A DNA stretch of 64,000 nucleotides, from NCBI GenBank assembly GCA_963751245.1, contig CAVVTR010000008.1, positions 248,001 to 312,000 on the forward strand, in the 5' to 3' direction. This DNA is from CAVVTR01 sp963751245. GTDB taxonomy: Bacteria; Acidobacteriota; Thermoanaerobaculia; Thermoanaerobaculales; Thermoanaerobaculaceae. The position numbers and the translations under genes are program-made. The notes under the pieces were generated by a model, which saw only the letters and a program-made list of their open reading frames with translations, made no database searches and was not told the DNA's origin. Positions 9,981-18,456 of the stretch are shown one piece after another (the first letter of the stretch is position 1; each line of letters opens with the position of its first letter).

Positions 9981-10667
9981 TCACTTCCCAGCCGGCCGCG
10001 GAGCCGGCGTGGCCTCCTCGTGGGTCTTCTGGAGGAGCTCGCGGACGCGGTGCTGCATCCGATCCTGCCTTCCCTGCAGCAGGGCCAGCTCCGCCCGTGC
10101 CGCCTCCACGAGCTTGAGCTCCCCGGCCTCGGCTTCGGGGAGGTTCTGGTCCTCCTGGATCCTCGCGAGCTTGGCGTCCAGGCTGGCCAGCTGCGCCTGG
10201 AGGAACTGCCGGCTGGCCTCGTCACGCACCTGCTTGAGCTGGGCCGCCAGGTCGTCCCTGGCCCGCGCCAGCTCGAGGGCCAGGAGCCTCGAGTCCTCCT
10301 GGTGGCGCTGCTCGCTGAGCAGCCGGCCGATCTCCTGCCGGATCCACCGGTAGTGCGTCCAGTCGACGCCGAGGCTCCGCGCCGCCTCGCGCTCCGCAGC
10401 AGAGAAGTCGCTGATGCTCTTCAGGACGTCCGCCGAGGCCCCCCCCGAGAGCAGCCGGTCCAGCTCCTCCTCCTGCCGCTGCAGGGCCCGGTTCCGGACC
10501 GCCAGGTAGACCTGCACGTCATGCTCGGTCAGCCGGAGGGGGCCTACGGAGCGGGTCGGCGCGGTCTGGGGCGACGGCGACGCCGGCGGCGCAGGCCCCC
10601 GGCTGCACGCCACCGCCAGCAGCATCAGCTGCACCGCGGCGGCGGCGCGAACGGCACGGCTTCCCAT
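9981..10667 (-). CDS. Putative coiled-coil lipoprotein
   Basis: Unrecognised secreted protein of about 228 aa. The chosen ATG (10667) gives a short signal peptide MGSRAVRAAAAVQLMLLAVA with a lipobox cysteine directly after it (LAVAC), then a Pro/Ser-rich linker and about 170 residues of highly charged helix (RQEEELDRLL, ARDDLAAQLKQVRDEASRQF, EAARAELALLQGRQDRMQH) predicted to coil. A start 12 codons upstream is possible but would spoil the signal peptide. It is divergent from the kinase gene, with 57 bases between the starts. A structural or assembly lipoprotein is conceivable; the function is unknown. Confidence 0.65.
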   Translation of the reverse strand: MGSRAVRAAAAVQLMLLAVACSRGPAPPASPSPQTAPTRSVGPLRLTEHDVQVYLAVRNRALQRQEEELDRLLSGGASADVLKSISDFSAAEREAARSLGVDWTHYRWIRQEIGRLLSEQRHQEDSRLLALELARARDDLAAQLKQVRDEASRQFLQAQLASLDAKLARIQEDQNLPEAEAGELKLVEAARAELALLQGRQDRMQHRVRELLQKTHEEATPAPRPAGK

Positions 10668-10675
10668 GACGTGGG

Positions 10676-10681
10676 AGCGTA
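10676..10681 (-). promoter_or_regulatory. Putative -10 box (TACGCT) of the lipoprotein gene
   Basis: TACGCT lies 8 bases before the ATG at 10667, with TTGCGG 16 bases further upstream as a possible -35. No Shine-Dalgarno sequence lies in between, so the mRNA would be nearly leaderless. Confidence 0.4.
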
Positions 10682-10710
10682 CCATCTTCCGCGGCCACCG
10701 CAACTCGCGC

Positions 10711-10716
10711 TAGAGT
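10711..10716 (+). promoter_or_regulatory. Putative -10 box (TAGAGT) of the kinase gene
   Basis: TAGAGT ends 8 bases before the ATG at 10725. There is no SD sequence and no good -35. It fits the TANNNT-near-start pattern seen at several other operon heads in the window. Confidence 0.45.
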
Positions 10717-10724
10717 AGGCACTG

Positions 10725-12341
10725 ATGACGCTCCCCTCCCGCATCGGAAAGTACGAGATCGTCGAGCAGATCGGCGTCGGGGGGTTCGGCGTCGTGTACA
10801 AGGCCCGCGACCCCTACCTCGAGCGCTGGGTCGCCCTGAAGACCTGCAGCGCCAGCGGCGAGGAGGCCACCCAGCGGTTCTTCCGCGAAGCCAGGCTGGC
10901 CGGCGCCCTGCAGCATCCCAACATCACCCTCATCTATGACTTCGGCGTGGAGGAGAACACCCCCTACTTCGTGCAGGAGTACCTCACCGGCACCGATCTC
11001 GATGCGCTCCTCAAGCGCGGGCGCCCCACGCTGCGCGGCGCCTTGGCGATTCTGGCCCAGATCTGCGCGGGGCTGGAGTGCGCGCACACCCGGGGCATCG
11101 TCCACCGGGACATCAAGCCCGCGAACATCCGCATCCTCCCCGACGGCACCGTGAAGATCATGGACTTCGGCATCGCCAAGTCGATGCAGACGGACAACGG
11201 GCTCACCCAGACCGGCACCGCGCTCGGTACGGCCGGGTACCTGGCCCCCGAGCAGGTCTCGGGCGGCAGCGTCGACGCCAGGACCGACCTCTTCTCCCTC
11301 GGCGTCATCGCCTACGAGCTCATCACCGGCACGCGGCCGTTCACGGGGCCGAGCCTGTCCAACGTGCTGTACAAGATCGCCCACGACGCGCCGGTCTCGC
11401 CACGCCGGGTCAACCCCCGCTGCCCGCAGCGGCTGGACACGGCCGTCCTCACGGCCCTCGCCAAGGAGCCTGCGGACCGCTTCGACAGCGTCCGCGAGTT
11501 CGCCTGGCAGCTCGAAGAGGCCCAGGCCGACCTGGGAGACACCGCGGGCTCACGGCTGGAAAGCACCATCGCCGTGGTGCGGAGCGAGCTCGAGGAGCTC
11601 CAGGCCCGCCCGGCCGCCGCCGGCCCCCGGTCCGGAGCCATCGAGGACACGCCCCTCGACCGGCTCCCGGCGGACGAGGCGCCGGCCGCGCCGCGTCGCT
11701 CACCGCTGCGGCGGGTGGCCCTCGCCCTGGCGGTGCTGGCGGCGGGGGCGCTCCTCTACGCGGGACTGGGCGCTCGCCTCGGCCTGCCCGGCGCACCACG
11801 GGACACCGGCCTTGCCGCCCTCCTCGCCGCCCGCCCCACTCCGACCCCGACCCCTCCTGCACCGACACCCCTCCCCACTCCGGTCCCCACGCCCGAGCCC
11901 ACCGCCGTGCCGACGCCCGTGCCCGTGACGGTCTCGCTCTTCGTGGATCCCCCCTCCGTCGTCGAGGTCGACGGCCGGTCGCTGGGAAAGATCGCCTCCA
12001 CCTCCGTCACGCTGCCCGCCGGGAACCACGAGTTCGTGCAACGGGTGCCAGGCTACGCCGAGCGCACCCGGACAGTCATGGTGGCCCCCGGCGGCGGCAG
12101 GATCGCCCTGCGCCTGCCGCCGTTCGGTTACGTCTCCGTCATCAACGACTTCGGGGTGCCCCTCAAGGGTGCCCGCGTGTTCGTCGACGGCACCGCCCTC
12201 GGACCGCTCCCGGTGCACGGGGCGAAGATCGCGGCGGGCCGCCACCGGCTCCGCGTGGTCTGGCCTGGGGGCCGCGAGCACGTGGAGACGATCGATGTCC
12301 CGGTGGCGGACACCCTGCACCGCACCGTGAGCCCGGACTGA
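10725..12341 (+). CDS. Membrane-anchored serine/threonine protein kinase with C-terminal PEGA-type domains
   Basis: Hanks-type kinase, 538 aa. Cytoplasmic kinase domain at about residues 8-275: glycine loop GVGGFGVVYKA, lysine in VALKTC, catalytic HRDIKPANI, metal-binding DFGIAK and YLAPEQ of the activation segment, all intact. After a linker comes one transmembrane helix (about 325-350), a Pro/Thr-rich spacer (PTPTPTPPAPTPLPTPVPTP) and about 140 extracytoplasmic residues with two PEGA-like units (VEVDGRSLGKI, ARVFVDGTALGPLPV). The outer part may sense or bind envelope components; this is inference. The next gene (TPR protein, same strand, 29 bases on) shares the Pro/Thr linker style and may be a functional partner. 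Confidence 0.9.
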   Translation: MTLPSRIGKYEIVEQIGVGGFGVVYKARDPYLERWVALKTCSASGEEATQRFFREARLAGALQHPNITLIYDFGVEENTPYFVQEYLTGTDLDALLKRGRPTLRGALAILAQICAGLECAHTRGIVHRDIKPANIRILPDGTVKIMDFGIAKSMQTDNGLTQTGTALGTAGYLAPEQVSGGSVDARTDLFSLGVIAYELITGTRPFTGPSLSNVLYKIAHDAPVSPRRVNPRCPQRLDTAVLTALAKEPADRFDSVREFAWQLEEAQADLGDTAGSRLESTIAVVRSELEELQARPAAAGPRSGAIEDTPLDRLPADEAPAAPRRSPLRRVALALAVLAAGALLYAGLGARLGLPGAPRDTGLAALLAARPTPTPTPPAPTPLPTPVPTPEPTAVPTPVPVTVSLFVDPPSVVEVDGRSLGKIASTSVTLPAGNHEFVQRVPGYAERTRTVMVAPGGGRIALRLPPFGYVSVINDFGVPLKGARVFVDGTALGPLPVHGAKIAAGRHRLRVVWPGGREHVETIDVPVADTLHRTVSPD

Positions 12342-12357
12342 GCCGCGCGGCCTGCGG

Positions 12358-12363
12358 TAAACT
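12358..12363 (+). promoter_or_regulatory. Putative -10 box (TAAACT) of the TPR gene
   Basis: TAAACT lies in the 29-base gap after the kinase gene and ends 7 bases before the ATG at 12371. No SD is present. It suggests an independent, near-leaderless transcript in addition to read-through from the kinase. Confidence 0.45.
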
Positions 12364-12370
12364 GCCACCG

Positions 12371-14017
12371 ATGAAGCGCGCCCTCGTCGTCTTCGCCCTC
12401 CTCGTCGCCGTGACCGCGGCGGCCGCCGACGACCCTCTCGCCCGGGCCACCGAGGCGTACAGGCAGGGCGACTTCGCGGCGGCGGCGAAGCTCTTCGCGG
12501 CGGCGGCCAGGGGAGAGACCGACGCCGCGCGCCGGGCGGACATTCGCGTGAAGCTGGCGTGGACCTACTTCGCCGGCCTGCGCGACCGGGCGGAGGCGGA
12601 GAAGGCCCTGGCGCAGGCGCTGGGTGACGACCCCGGCCTCGAGATCGTCGCCGACTACTACACGGCGGACTTCGTCTCCCTGTTCCGCCAGGTGAGGGAG
12701 CACGTTCAGACCGCGGCAGCCGCCACCGCGGCGGCCGGCCGGCCCACGCCGACGCCGGCACCGCCATCGCTGTCGGCGTTGCGCCAGGCCCTCGCGCTGG
12801 CCGCCGACGACACCGCGGTCGAGGCGGTCCTCGGCCAGGCGCGCGCCCTGGAGGCCGGGACCGGCCGCGAGGCGCTCCCCGACCTCCTGGAGCTGCAGGC
12901 CGATGCTCTCGACCGCCTGGGGCGTACCGAGGACGCCCTCGAGCAGCGCGGGCGCGCGGCCGCGCTGCGCGTCGCCGCGCGTGCCGTTCCCGGATCCTCC
13001 CCCTGGCCGCTGGAGACGCTCCTCGAGGCCCGGAGGCTCATGGCCAACAGCCAGCCCCTCGACGCCGCCGCCCTCATGCGAGGCGTCCTCCGCGAGCTCC
13101 CCACCTGCGTACCCGCCGTGGAGATCATGGGCGAGGCGTTGCTCGCGGCGGGGCGGCTCGACGAGGCGTTCAACGCCCTGCAGACCGCGCTGCTCAGCGG
13201 CGACAAACCCGAGCTGCTCCTCGCCCTGGGCGAGGTGCAGGAGCGCCGGGGCAACCTGGCCAGCGCCCGCGACGCCTTCCGCAGAGCGGCCGAGGCCGAC
13301 CAGGGCTCGGACCGGGCCTGGGCCTCGCTGGGCCTCCTGGCCGCCCGCATGGACGACCGTCCCACCGCCACCGAGGCCCTCGACCGCGCCATCGCCGTCA
13401 ACGGAACGCTCTTCGAGGTCCGGGTCGTACGGGCGCAGCTCGCGCTCGGCCAGGGAAAGCCGGCGGAGGCTGTCCAGCACCTCCAGAGGGCCCTGCAGAC
13501 GAGACCGGGGGACCCCTGGGCCACGGGCTGGCTGGGCGCCGCCGATCTCGCATCCGGTGACCTCGCCGGGGCCGTTCCGCGCCTCCGGACCGGCGCCTCG
13601 GCCGATCCGCAGGCCTTCGCCCTGCCGCTCGCCGAGGCGCTCCGCCGCTCGGGGAACGCAGCGGACGCGGTCAAGGTGTTGGACGATCTCGCCGCGGGCC
13701 GCCGCGACGCGGCCCTGCTCCGCGCCCGGTGCCTCGTCGACCTGGGCAGGACGTCGGATGCCGCCGGGATCCTCCACGATCTCGCGCGTCAGGTCCCCAG
13801 AGACGCCTCTGTTCACTACCTCCTCGGCTATGTCTGTCAGCTGCGGCACGAGTGGCGCGAGGCGGTGGACGAGCTCACCGCGGCATCTCAGCTGCCGGAC
13901 GCGCCGGCGGACACGATCCAGGGGCTCCAGCGGGCCCGGGCCGCGCTGGCCGCCCAGGAGCTCCTCGACGGCGCCCTCAGCCCTCCGACCCCGCCGTCCG
14001 CAGATCGGCCCCGCTGA
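12371..14017 (+). CDS. Secreted TPR-repeat protein
   Basis: 548 aa with an N-terminal signal peptide (MKRALVVFALLVAVTAAAAD). A first TPR-like unit (ATEAYRQGDFAAAAKLFAAA) is followed by a short Pro/Thr linker (GRPTPTPAPP) and then by a long run of TPR-like helical pairs with the pattern A-x-x-x-G-x-x-x-x-A (for example ALLAAGRLDEAFNALQTAL and LQERRGNLASARDAF-like units). TPRs are protein-protein scaffolds, so envelope complex assembly is likely but the partner is unknown. The start and spacing place it directly behind the PEGA kinase. The 3' end overlaps the convergent Nudix gene by 41 bases. Confidence 0.75.
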   Translation: MKRALVVFALLVAVTAAAADDPLARATEAYRQGDFAAAAKLFAAAARGETDAARRADIRVKLAWTYFAGLRDRAEAEKALAQALGDDPGLEIVADYYTADFVSLFRQVREHVQTAAAATAAAGRPTPTPAPPSLSALRQALALAADDTAVEAVLGQARALEAGTGREALPDLLELQADALDRLGRTEDALEQRGRAAALRVAARAVPGSSPWPLETLLEARRLMANSQPLDAAALMRGVLRELPTCVPAVEIMGEALLAAGRLDEAFNALQTALLSGDKPELLLALGEVQERRGNLASARDAFRRAAEADQGSDRAWASLGLLAARMDDRPTATEALDRAIAVNGTLFEVRVVRAQLALGQGKPAEAVQHLQRALQTRPGDPWATGWLGAADLASGDLAGAVPRLRTGASADPQAFALPLAEALRRSGNAADAVKVLDDLAAGRRDAALLRARCLVDLGRTSDAAGILHDLARQVPRDASVHYLLGYVCQLRHEWREAVDELTAASQLPDAPADTIQGLQRARAALAAQELLDGALSPPTPPSADRPR

Positions 14018-14573
14018 GCCGCTCCACCAGGTCGGCCAGCATCCGTGCCGTGGCGCCCCACACCCGGTGGCCCCGGTAGTGGAAGACCGGCGCGGTGACG
14101 CGCCGTCCGTCCACCACGAACTCCTGCTCCTCGACCATCTCCGGGTTGGCCAGGTAGGCGTACGGAACAGGCACGACGGCCTCGACCTCCTCCTCGGCCG
14201 GCGCCATGGCGAAGGGATAGGGCAGCGCACCCACCACCGGCGCAATCTGGTAGCCCGTCGGGGTGCGGATGTCGTCCAGCCGTCCCAGGACCATGACCGT
14301 CCCCGGGTCGATCCCGAGCTCCTCCCGGCTCTCGCGGAGAGCTGTGGCGACGTCGTCGGCGTCGCCCGGTTCCCGCACGCCGCCGGGGAAGGAGTACTGC
14401 CCGGCGTGGTGCGGCAGAGACGCGTTGCGCCGGGTCAGCAGCACCCACAGCCGCCCATCTGCCACGTACAAGGGGACGAGCACCGCCGACTGGGCGAGCC
14501 CCTCCACCGGTGGAAGCCGGCGCGACGGGCGCTCCTCCAGGAGTCGTCGGACCTCGTCAAACCACGCCACCAC
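13977..14573 (-). CDS. Nudix hydrolase, CoA pyrophosphatase type
   Basis: 198 aa. Residues 64-87 carry the full Nudix box (GG-V-R-E-P-G... RESREELGI), which binds the divalent metal and hydrolyses a nucleoside diphosphate linked to another group. The segment before it, LLTRRNASLPHHAGQYSFPGG, matches the NudL/CoA-diphosphatase subfamily signature (LTxRSxxLxxHxGQxxFPGG), so CoA or acyl-CoA is the likely substrate (inference from family). Last gene of the run from nfeD; it overlaps the glycosyltransferase gene by 17 bases and the convergent TPR gene by 41. Confidence 0.88.
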   Translation of the reverse strand: MVAWFDEVRRLLEERPSRRLPPVEGLAQSAVLVPLYVADGRLWVLLTRRNASLPHHAGQYSFPGGVREPGDADDVATALRESREELGIDPGTVMVLGRLDDIRTPTGYQIAPVVGALPYPFAMAPAEEEVEAVVPVPYAYLANPEMVEEQEFVVDGRRVTAPVFHYRGHRVWGATARMLADLVERLSGADLRTAGSEG

Positions 14574-15750
14574 CGAGCTCCTTCACCGCTTCGAGCAGGG
14601 CGGGTGCGGCGATCTCAGGGTCGTGCCCGCCCTCTTCCCACGCTGTCCGGGCGGCGCGTCGCGCGCCCTCCATCGCCCCTGCGTCACCGGCGAAGCGGCT
14701 CACGATCCTGACGAGCTCGGCCACGCCGCCCTCTCCCGGTGGGATGCAGGGGGCCGCGGACGCGGGCAGCTCGAGGAACTGCCGGTAGCCGGCCACCACG
14801 ACCGGGCAGGACGCCGCGAAGAATCGCAGCACCGCCGCCGAGGTCTCGCCCGCCGTGGGGTAGCGCGGCACGAGCCCGATGTCGGCCGCGGACAGGATGC
14901 CTCCGAGGTCACGCTCGTCGGCGTAGCCCCACAGGCGCACCACCTCCCCGAGCCCCGCCCTCCCCACCCCGTCCCGGAAGCGAGCCTCCTCCTTCGCGCC
15001 CTCGCCGACCACGAGGAGCCGGAGCGCGACACCCAGGACCCTGAGAGCGGCCACCGCGCGGAGGATGGTGTCGAGACCCTTGGCCGGCGTGAGGAAGCCG
15101 AGGTGGACGAGGAGCAGCTCTCCGCCCAGCCCCAGCCGGTCGCGCCACGCCACGCGGCTGCCGCCGGCGAGAGAGGCGACCGCCAACGGCACGGAGCGGA
15201 CGGGCAGGCCGGGGCAGTCGGCCTCGACGTCCTCGAGCGCCCTCCGGCTGTGCACGACGACACCACGGGCGTAACGGAGATAGGCGCGGCGCGCCGGGAA
15301 CAGGAACGGGTCCAGACGCCCCTCGTAGCCCCAGGAGCGGCCCCGCGCCATGGCCGCGCCCGCCTCGCCGTGGGCCGCCTCGAGGTCGGCGGCGAAGCGC
15401 CCCCAGGCGCCGTCGGCGGCCGCCTCCTCGACCAGGAGGTGGTGCACGGTCGTGTCGTGGAGGACGACGATCCCGCCGGAGGCGCGGAGGCGCCGCGCGA
15501 TCCAGAGGTGGTACGGGTTGTTGCCCAGGTGGAGCAACGGAATCGAGCGACCGGCCGGCGCGTCCCAAGGCACCTGCTCGGCGCCCTCCAGCCAGGGGGG
15601 CGTCGGCGCCGGAGGCGTCCAGCCGGGGGGTACGAGGAGACGCACCACCGCGTGACGGCACAAGACGGGCAGCACCTCCGCGGCGTAGTCGGCCACCCCC
15701 GACCTCGTCGGGGGCAGCGGCGACCCCCAGAGAACGCTGGCGGCGCTCAC
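14557..15750 (-). CDS. Glycosyltransferase, GT4-like fold
   Basis: 397 aa, GT-B type. N-terminal half opens with SVLWGSPLPPTRSGVADYAAEVLPVL, typical of retaining GT4 enzymes (the SGVADY loop). C-terminal half has LVHLGFLTPAKGLDTILRAV, LLVVGEG, the region VRLWGYADERDLGGILSAADIGLVPR (acceptor/donor helix) and TAGETSAAVLRFFAASCPVVV, which holds the nucleotide-sugar glutamate region. GTG 15750 overlaps the prfB stop as GTGA, so translation is coupled. Sugar donor and acceptor cannot be told from sequence; cell-surface glycan synthesis is plausible. Confidence 0.85.
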   Translation of the reverse strand: MSAASVLWGSPLPPTRSGVADYAAEVLPVLCRHAVVRLLVPPGWTPPAPTPPWLEGAEQVPWDAPAGRSIPLLHLGNNPYHLWIARRLRASGGIVVLHDTTVHHLLVEEAAADGAWGRFAADLEAAHGEAGAAMARGRSWGYEGRLDPFLFPARRAYLRYARGVVVHSRRALEDVEADCPGLPVRSVPLAVASLAGGSRVAWRDRLGLGGELLLVHLGFLTPAKGLDTILRAVAALRVLGVALRLLVVGEGAKEEARFRDGVGRAGLGEVVRLWGYADERDLGGILSAADIGLVPRYPTAGETSAAVLRFFAASCPVVVAGYRQFLELPASAAPCIPPGEGGVAELVRIVSRFAGDAGAMEGARRAARTAWEEGGHDPEIAAPALLEAVKELGGGVV

Positions 15751-16854
15751 TCCTCCAGCGCCGCCCTCGCCTGCTGCTGCAGGTACGCCTCGATGAAGCC
15801 GTCCAGATCGCCGTCGAGCACCCGGTCGGCGTCCCCGACCTCGTGGTCCGTGCGCAGGTCCTTGACGAGCCGGTAGGGCTGCAGCACGTAGGAGCGGATC
15901 TGGTTGCCCCAGGAGATGTCCTTCTTGGGTCCCCGGAGCTTCGCCAGCTCCTCCTCCTTCTTGCGCCGCTCGAGCTCGAACAACCTGGCGCGCAGGACCT
16001 TCATGGCGGTGGCCAGGTTCTTGATCTGGGAGCGCTCGTTCTGGCAGCTCACGACGACCCCGCTGGGAAGGTGCGTGACCCGCACCGCCGAGTAGGTGGT
16101 GTTGACGCCCTGCCCACCCGGGCCGGACGAGCAGAAGCGGTCGATGCGGAGCTCCTTGTCGTCGATCTCGACCTCCACCTCCTCGTCCACCTCCGGGTAG
16201 ATGTGGACCGAGGCGAAGGAAGTGTGACGCCTGCCCTGGGCGTCGAAGGGCGAGATCCGCACGAGGCGGTGGATGCCGCTCTCGCCCTTGAGGTAGCCGT
16301 AGGCGTACTCGCCCTTGACCAGCACGGTCGCCGACTTGATCCCCGCCTCCTCGGCGGCCTGCTCGTCGATGACGTCGGTGTCGTAGCCGCGCCGCTCGCA
16401 CCAGCGCAGGTACATGCGCAACAGCATGGCCGCCCAGTCGGCGGACTCGGTGCCCCCGGCCCCGGGGTGGACCTCCATGAACGCGTTGGCGGCGTCGTGC
16501 TCGCCGGTCATCTTGGTCTGCAGGGTGATGGTCTCGAGCCGGGGCTCCACCCGGGCCAGCATTGTGACCAGCTCGTCCTCGCCGGAAGGGTCCTCGCGCA
16601 CGAGCTCGGCGAGGATCTCGATCTCCTCCGCGGCCTCGGCCAGGAAACGGTCGGTCTCCAGCTTCGACTCCAGGGCGCGCTGCTGCCGCATGATCTCGCG
16701 GGCCTTCGCCTGGTCGCTCCAGAAGTCCCCGCGCTGGCTCTCCTCGCTCAGGCGGGCGAGATCGCGCTCGAGCCGCGGGCCGTCAAAGATACCCCCGCAC
16801 GCCCTCGAGGCGTTCCTTCACCTTCTCCGCACGGGCAAGCACGTCATCGAGCAT
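15747..16854 (-). CDS. prfB: Peptide chain release factor 2, made by programmed +1 frameshift
   Basis: Translation termination at UGA and UAA. Read as two segments: 16854-16786 (MLDDVLARAEKVKERLEGVR GYL, 23 aa) up to an in-frame TGA at 16785-16783, then +1 into GAC at 16784 and on to the stop at 15747; 368 aa in all, the normal RF2 length. Catalytic GGQ is present (SGPGGQGVNTTYS) and the stop-codon recognition tripeptide SPF (ISPFDAQGRRHTS) marks it as RF2, not RF1. The downstream frame alone would lack the first ~54 residues. The start overlaps the lnt stop by 11 bases; the stop overlaps the glycosyltransferase start. Confidence 0.97.
16782..16797 (-). promoter_or_regulatory. prfB autoregulatory +1 frameshift site
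   Basis: On the minus strand the site reads CGG GGG TAT CTT TGA C. It has the classic elements: a GGGGG SD-like stimulator, CTT slippery codon, in-frame UGA and a following C. When RF2 is scarce the ribosome pauses at UGA and slips +1, restoring RF2; this control is well established in other bacteria. Confidence 0.96.
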
Positions 16855-18424
16855 TGTTCCCCCTCTTGGACGGCCCGGCGCCGGGCGCGACGCGCCTCTG
16901 CGCTCTGCGACGCCATTCCGCGAAAAGTATAGCACCCAGGGTCGCCACCACCGGAGCCGCGCGCAGCCACGGCTCCAGCGCCACTGCGGGCGTGATCCCG
17001 GTCCCGGGCCGCACCTCCGCGGTGATGAACCCGGTCCGGTCCAGGGCGAGCCTCGTCAGCTCAGCCCCGAACGGATCGATGATGGTGGAGATCCCGGTGT
17101 TCGCCGCGCGGACCATGTAGCGGCGAGCCTCGGCCGCCCTCAGGACGGCGAGGGCGAGGTGCTGGCGCGGCGCGGCGGAGTCGCCGTACCAGCCGTCGTT
17201 GGTGATGGTGGCGAGGATCGTGGCGCCGTGCCGGACCTCCGCGGCCACCAGGGACGGAAACGAGACCTCGTAGCAGACCGCGACGCCCACCCGCCCCTCG
17301 GGGGCGGGAAGAGGCTGCGTGCTCTCCCCCGGCGTGAACGATCCCACCTCGCGGACCAGGGGCCTGAGGAAGGCCAGCCGTCCCAGGACGGGGACGTACT
17401 CGCCGAAGGGCACGAGGTGCACCTTGTCGTAGCGGAACGGCAGCAGCCCCGCCGGAGCGACGCTGTACACCGAGTTGTAGTACTCCCCCGCGGCGTCGAA
17501 GCCGATGGAGCCGAGCAGCAGCCAGACCCCGTGGTCGCGGGTGAAGGCGGCCAGCTCGCGGCGGTAGGAGGCGTCGCGCTCGAGCAGGCGGGACACCGCG
17601 CTCTCGGGCCACACCACCCAGCGGGCCCCGGCGGCGACGGCCTCGTCGCTGAGCCGCCACACCCTGGCCTCGATCTCCCCCAGGTTCGCGGACTGCCAGC
17701 GCTCGGTCAGGGGCACGTCGGGTTGCACCGCCGCCACCGTGAGGGGCTTCCCCGCCGGGACGAACGCCGGCGCCAGCCCCGCCGCCAGCGCGAAGGCCGT
17801 GCCGGTCACCAGGGCCTCCACGGCGGCCACGGTCCGCAGCTCGCGCGCGAAGAGCGCGTCCAGGGCCCCCCCCACCAGGAGGAGCAGGAGCGAGAGCCCC
17901 GCGGCGCCCACCACCGGCAGCGGCGCGAGCAGCACCGGCCAGGGGGCCACTACCGCGGCCACCGGGTTCCAGGGGAAGTTCCACGGGACGGTCCCCTGGA
18001 GGACCTCCATCGCCGTCAGCGCCAGCGGCAGCATCCACGGCCGCCACCGCTCCGGGGTATAGCTCGCACCCCAGCACGCCAGGGCCCACGTGAGCCCGAG
18101 CACGGCGGCCATGAGCGCCACGGCCAGCACCGCCAGGACGGCGGGAAGACCGCCGAACCGGTGGAGCACGATGAAGACCCAGGGGACGGCCGCCAGCCAC
18201 AGCACGAAGCCGGCCAGCCACCCGGTCCCGAAGGCACGCCGCCCCGTCCTCCCCGCGATGGCCCGGCGAAGCAGTCCCGGAACCAGGAGGACGAGCGGAG
18301 CCAGACCGGGACCCGGGAGCGACAGCGCCATCGCCAGGCCCGCCGCCGCCGCGAGCAGCCACCTGCTGCGGGCGCCCGGGCCCTGTGCGGCCCCGTCGGG
18401 ACCTGCGCGGCGCCCCGCGCTCAC
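16844..18424 (-). CDS. lnt: Apolipoprotein N-acyltransferase
   Basis: Inner-membrane enzyme that adds the third acyl chain to lipoproteins. 526 aa: about 200 N-terminal residues of membrane helices, then a nitrilase-like periplasmic domain. The catalytic triad regions are visible: glutamate in WVVWPESAVSRLL, lysine in YDKVHLVPFGEYVP, cysteine in VAVCYEVSFPSLV, plus TNDGWYGDSAAPRQH and the C-terminal helix. GTG 18424 is chosen behind GGGGGTGG, 32 bases after lipA. The window encodes at least three lipobox proteins, so the enzyme has local substrates. It overlaps prfB by 11 bases. Confidence 0.94.
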   Translation of the reverse strand: MSAGRRAGPDGAAQGPGARSRWLLAAAAGLAMALSLPGPGLAPLVLLVPGLLRRAIAGRTGRRAFGTGWLAGFVLWLAAVPWVFIVLHRFGGLPAVLAVLAVALMAAVLGLTWALACWGASYTPERWRPWMLPLALTAMEVLQGTVPWNFPWNPVAAVVAPWPVLLAPLPVVGAAGLSLLLLLVGGALDALFARELRTVAAVEALVTGTAFALAAGLAPAFVPAGKPLTVAAVQPDVPLTERWQSANLGEIEARVWRLSDEAVAAGARWVVWPESAVSRLLERDASYRRELAAFTRDHGVWLLLGSIGFDAAGEYYNSVYSVAPAGLLPFRYDKVHLVPFGEYVPVLGRLAFLRPLVREVGSFTPGESTQPLPAPEGRVGVAVCYEVSFPSLVAAEVRHGATILATITNDGWYGDSAAPRQHLALAVLRAAEARRYMVRAANTGISTIIDPFGAELTRLALDRTGFITAEVRPGTGITPAVALEPWLRAAPVVATLGAILFAEWRRRAQRRVAPGAGPSKRGNNAR

Positions 18425-18456
18425 GGTGCCGCCACCCCCGTGCCCGCCCTCACGGC

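Noticed and set aside
11838..11925. Short tandem repeat (ACTCCGACC-like units)
   Set aside because: It is simply the coding sequence of the Pro/Thr linker of the kinase; no sign of a mobile or structural repeat.
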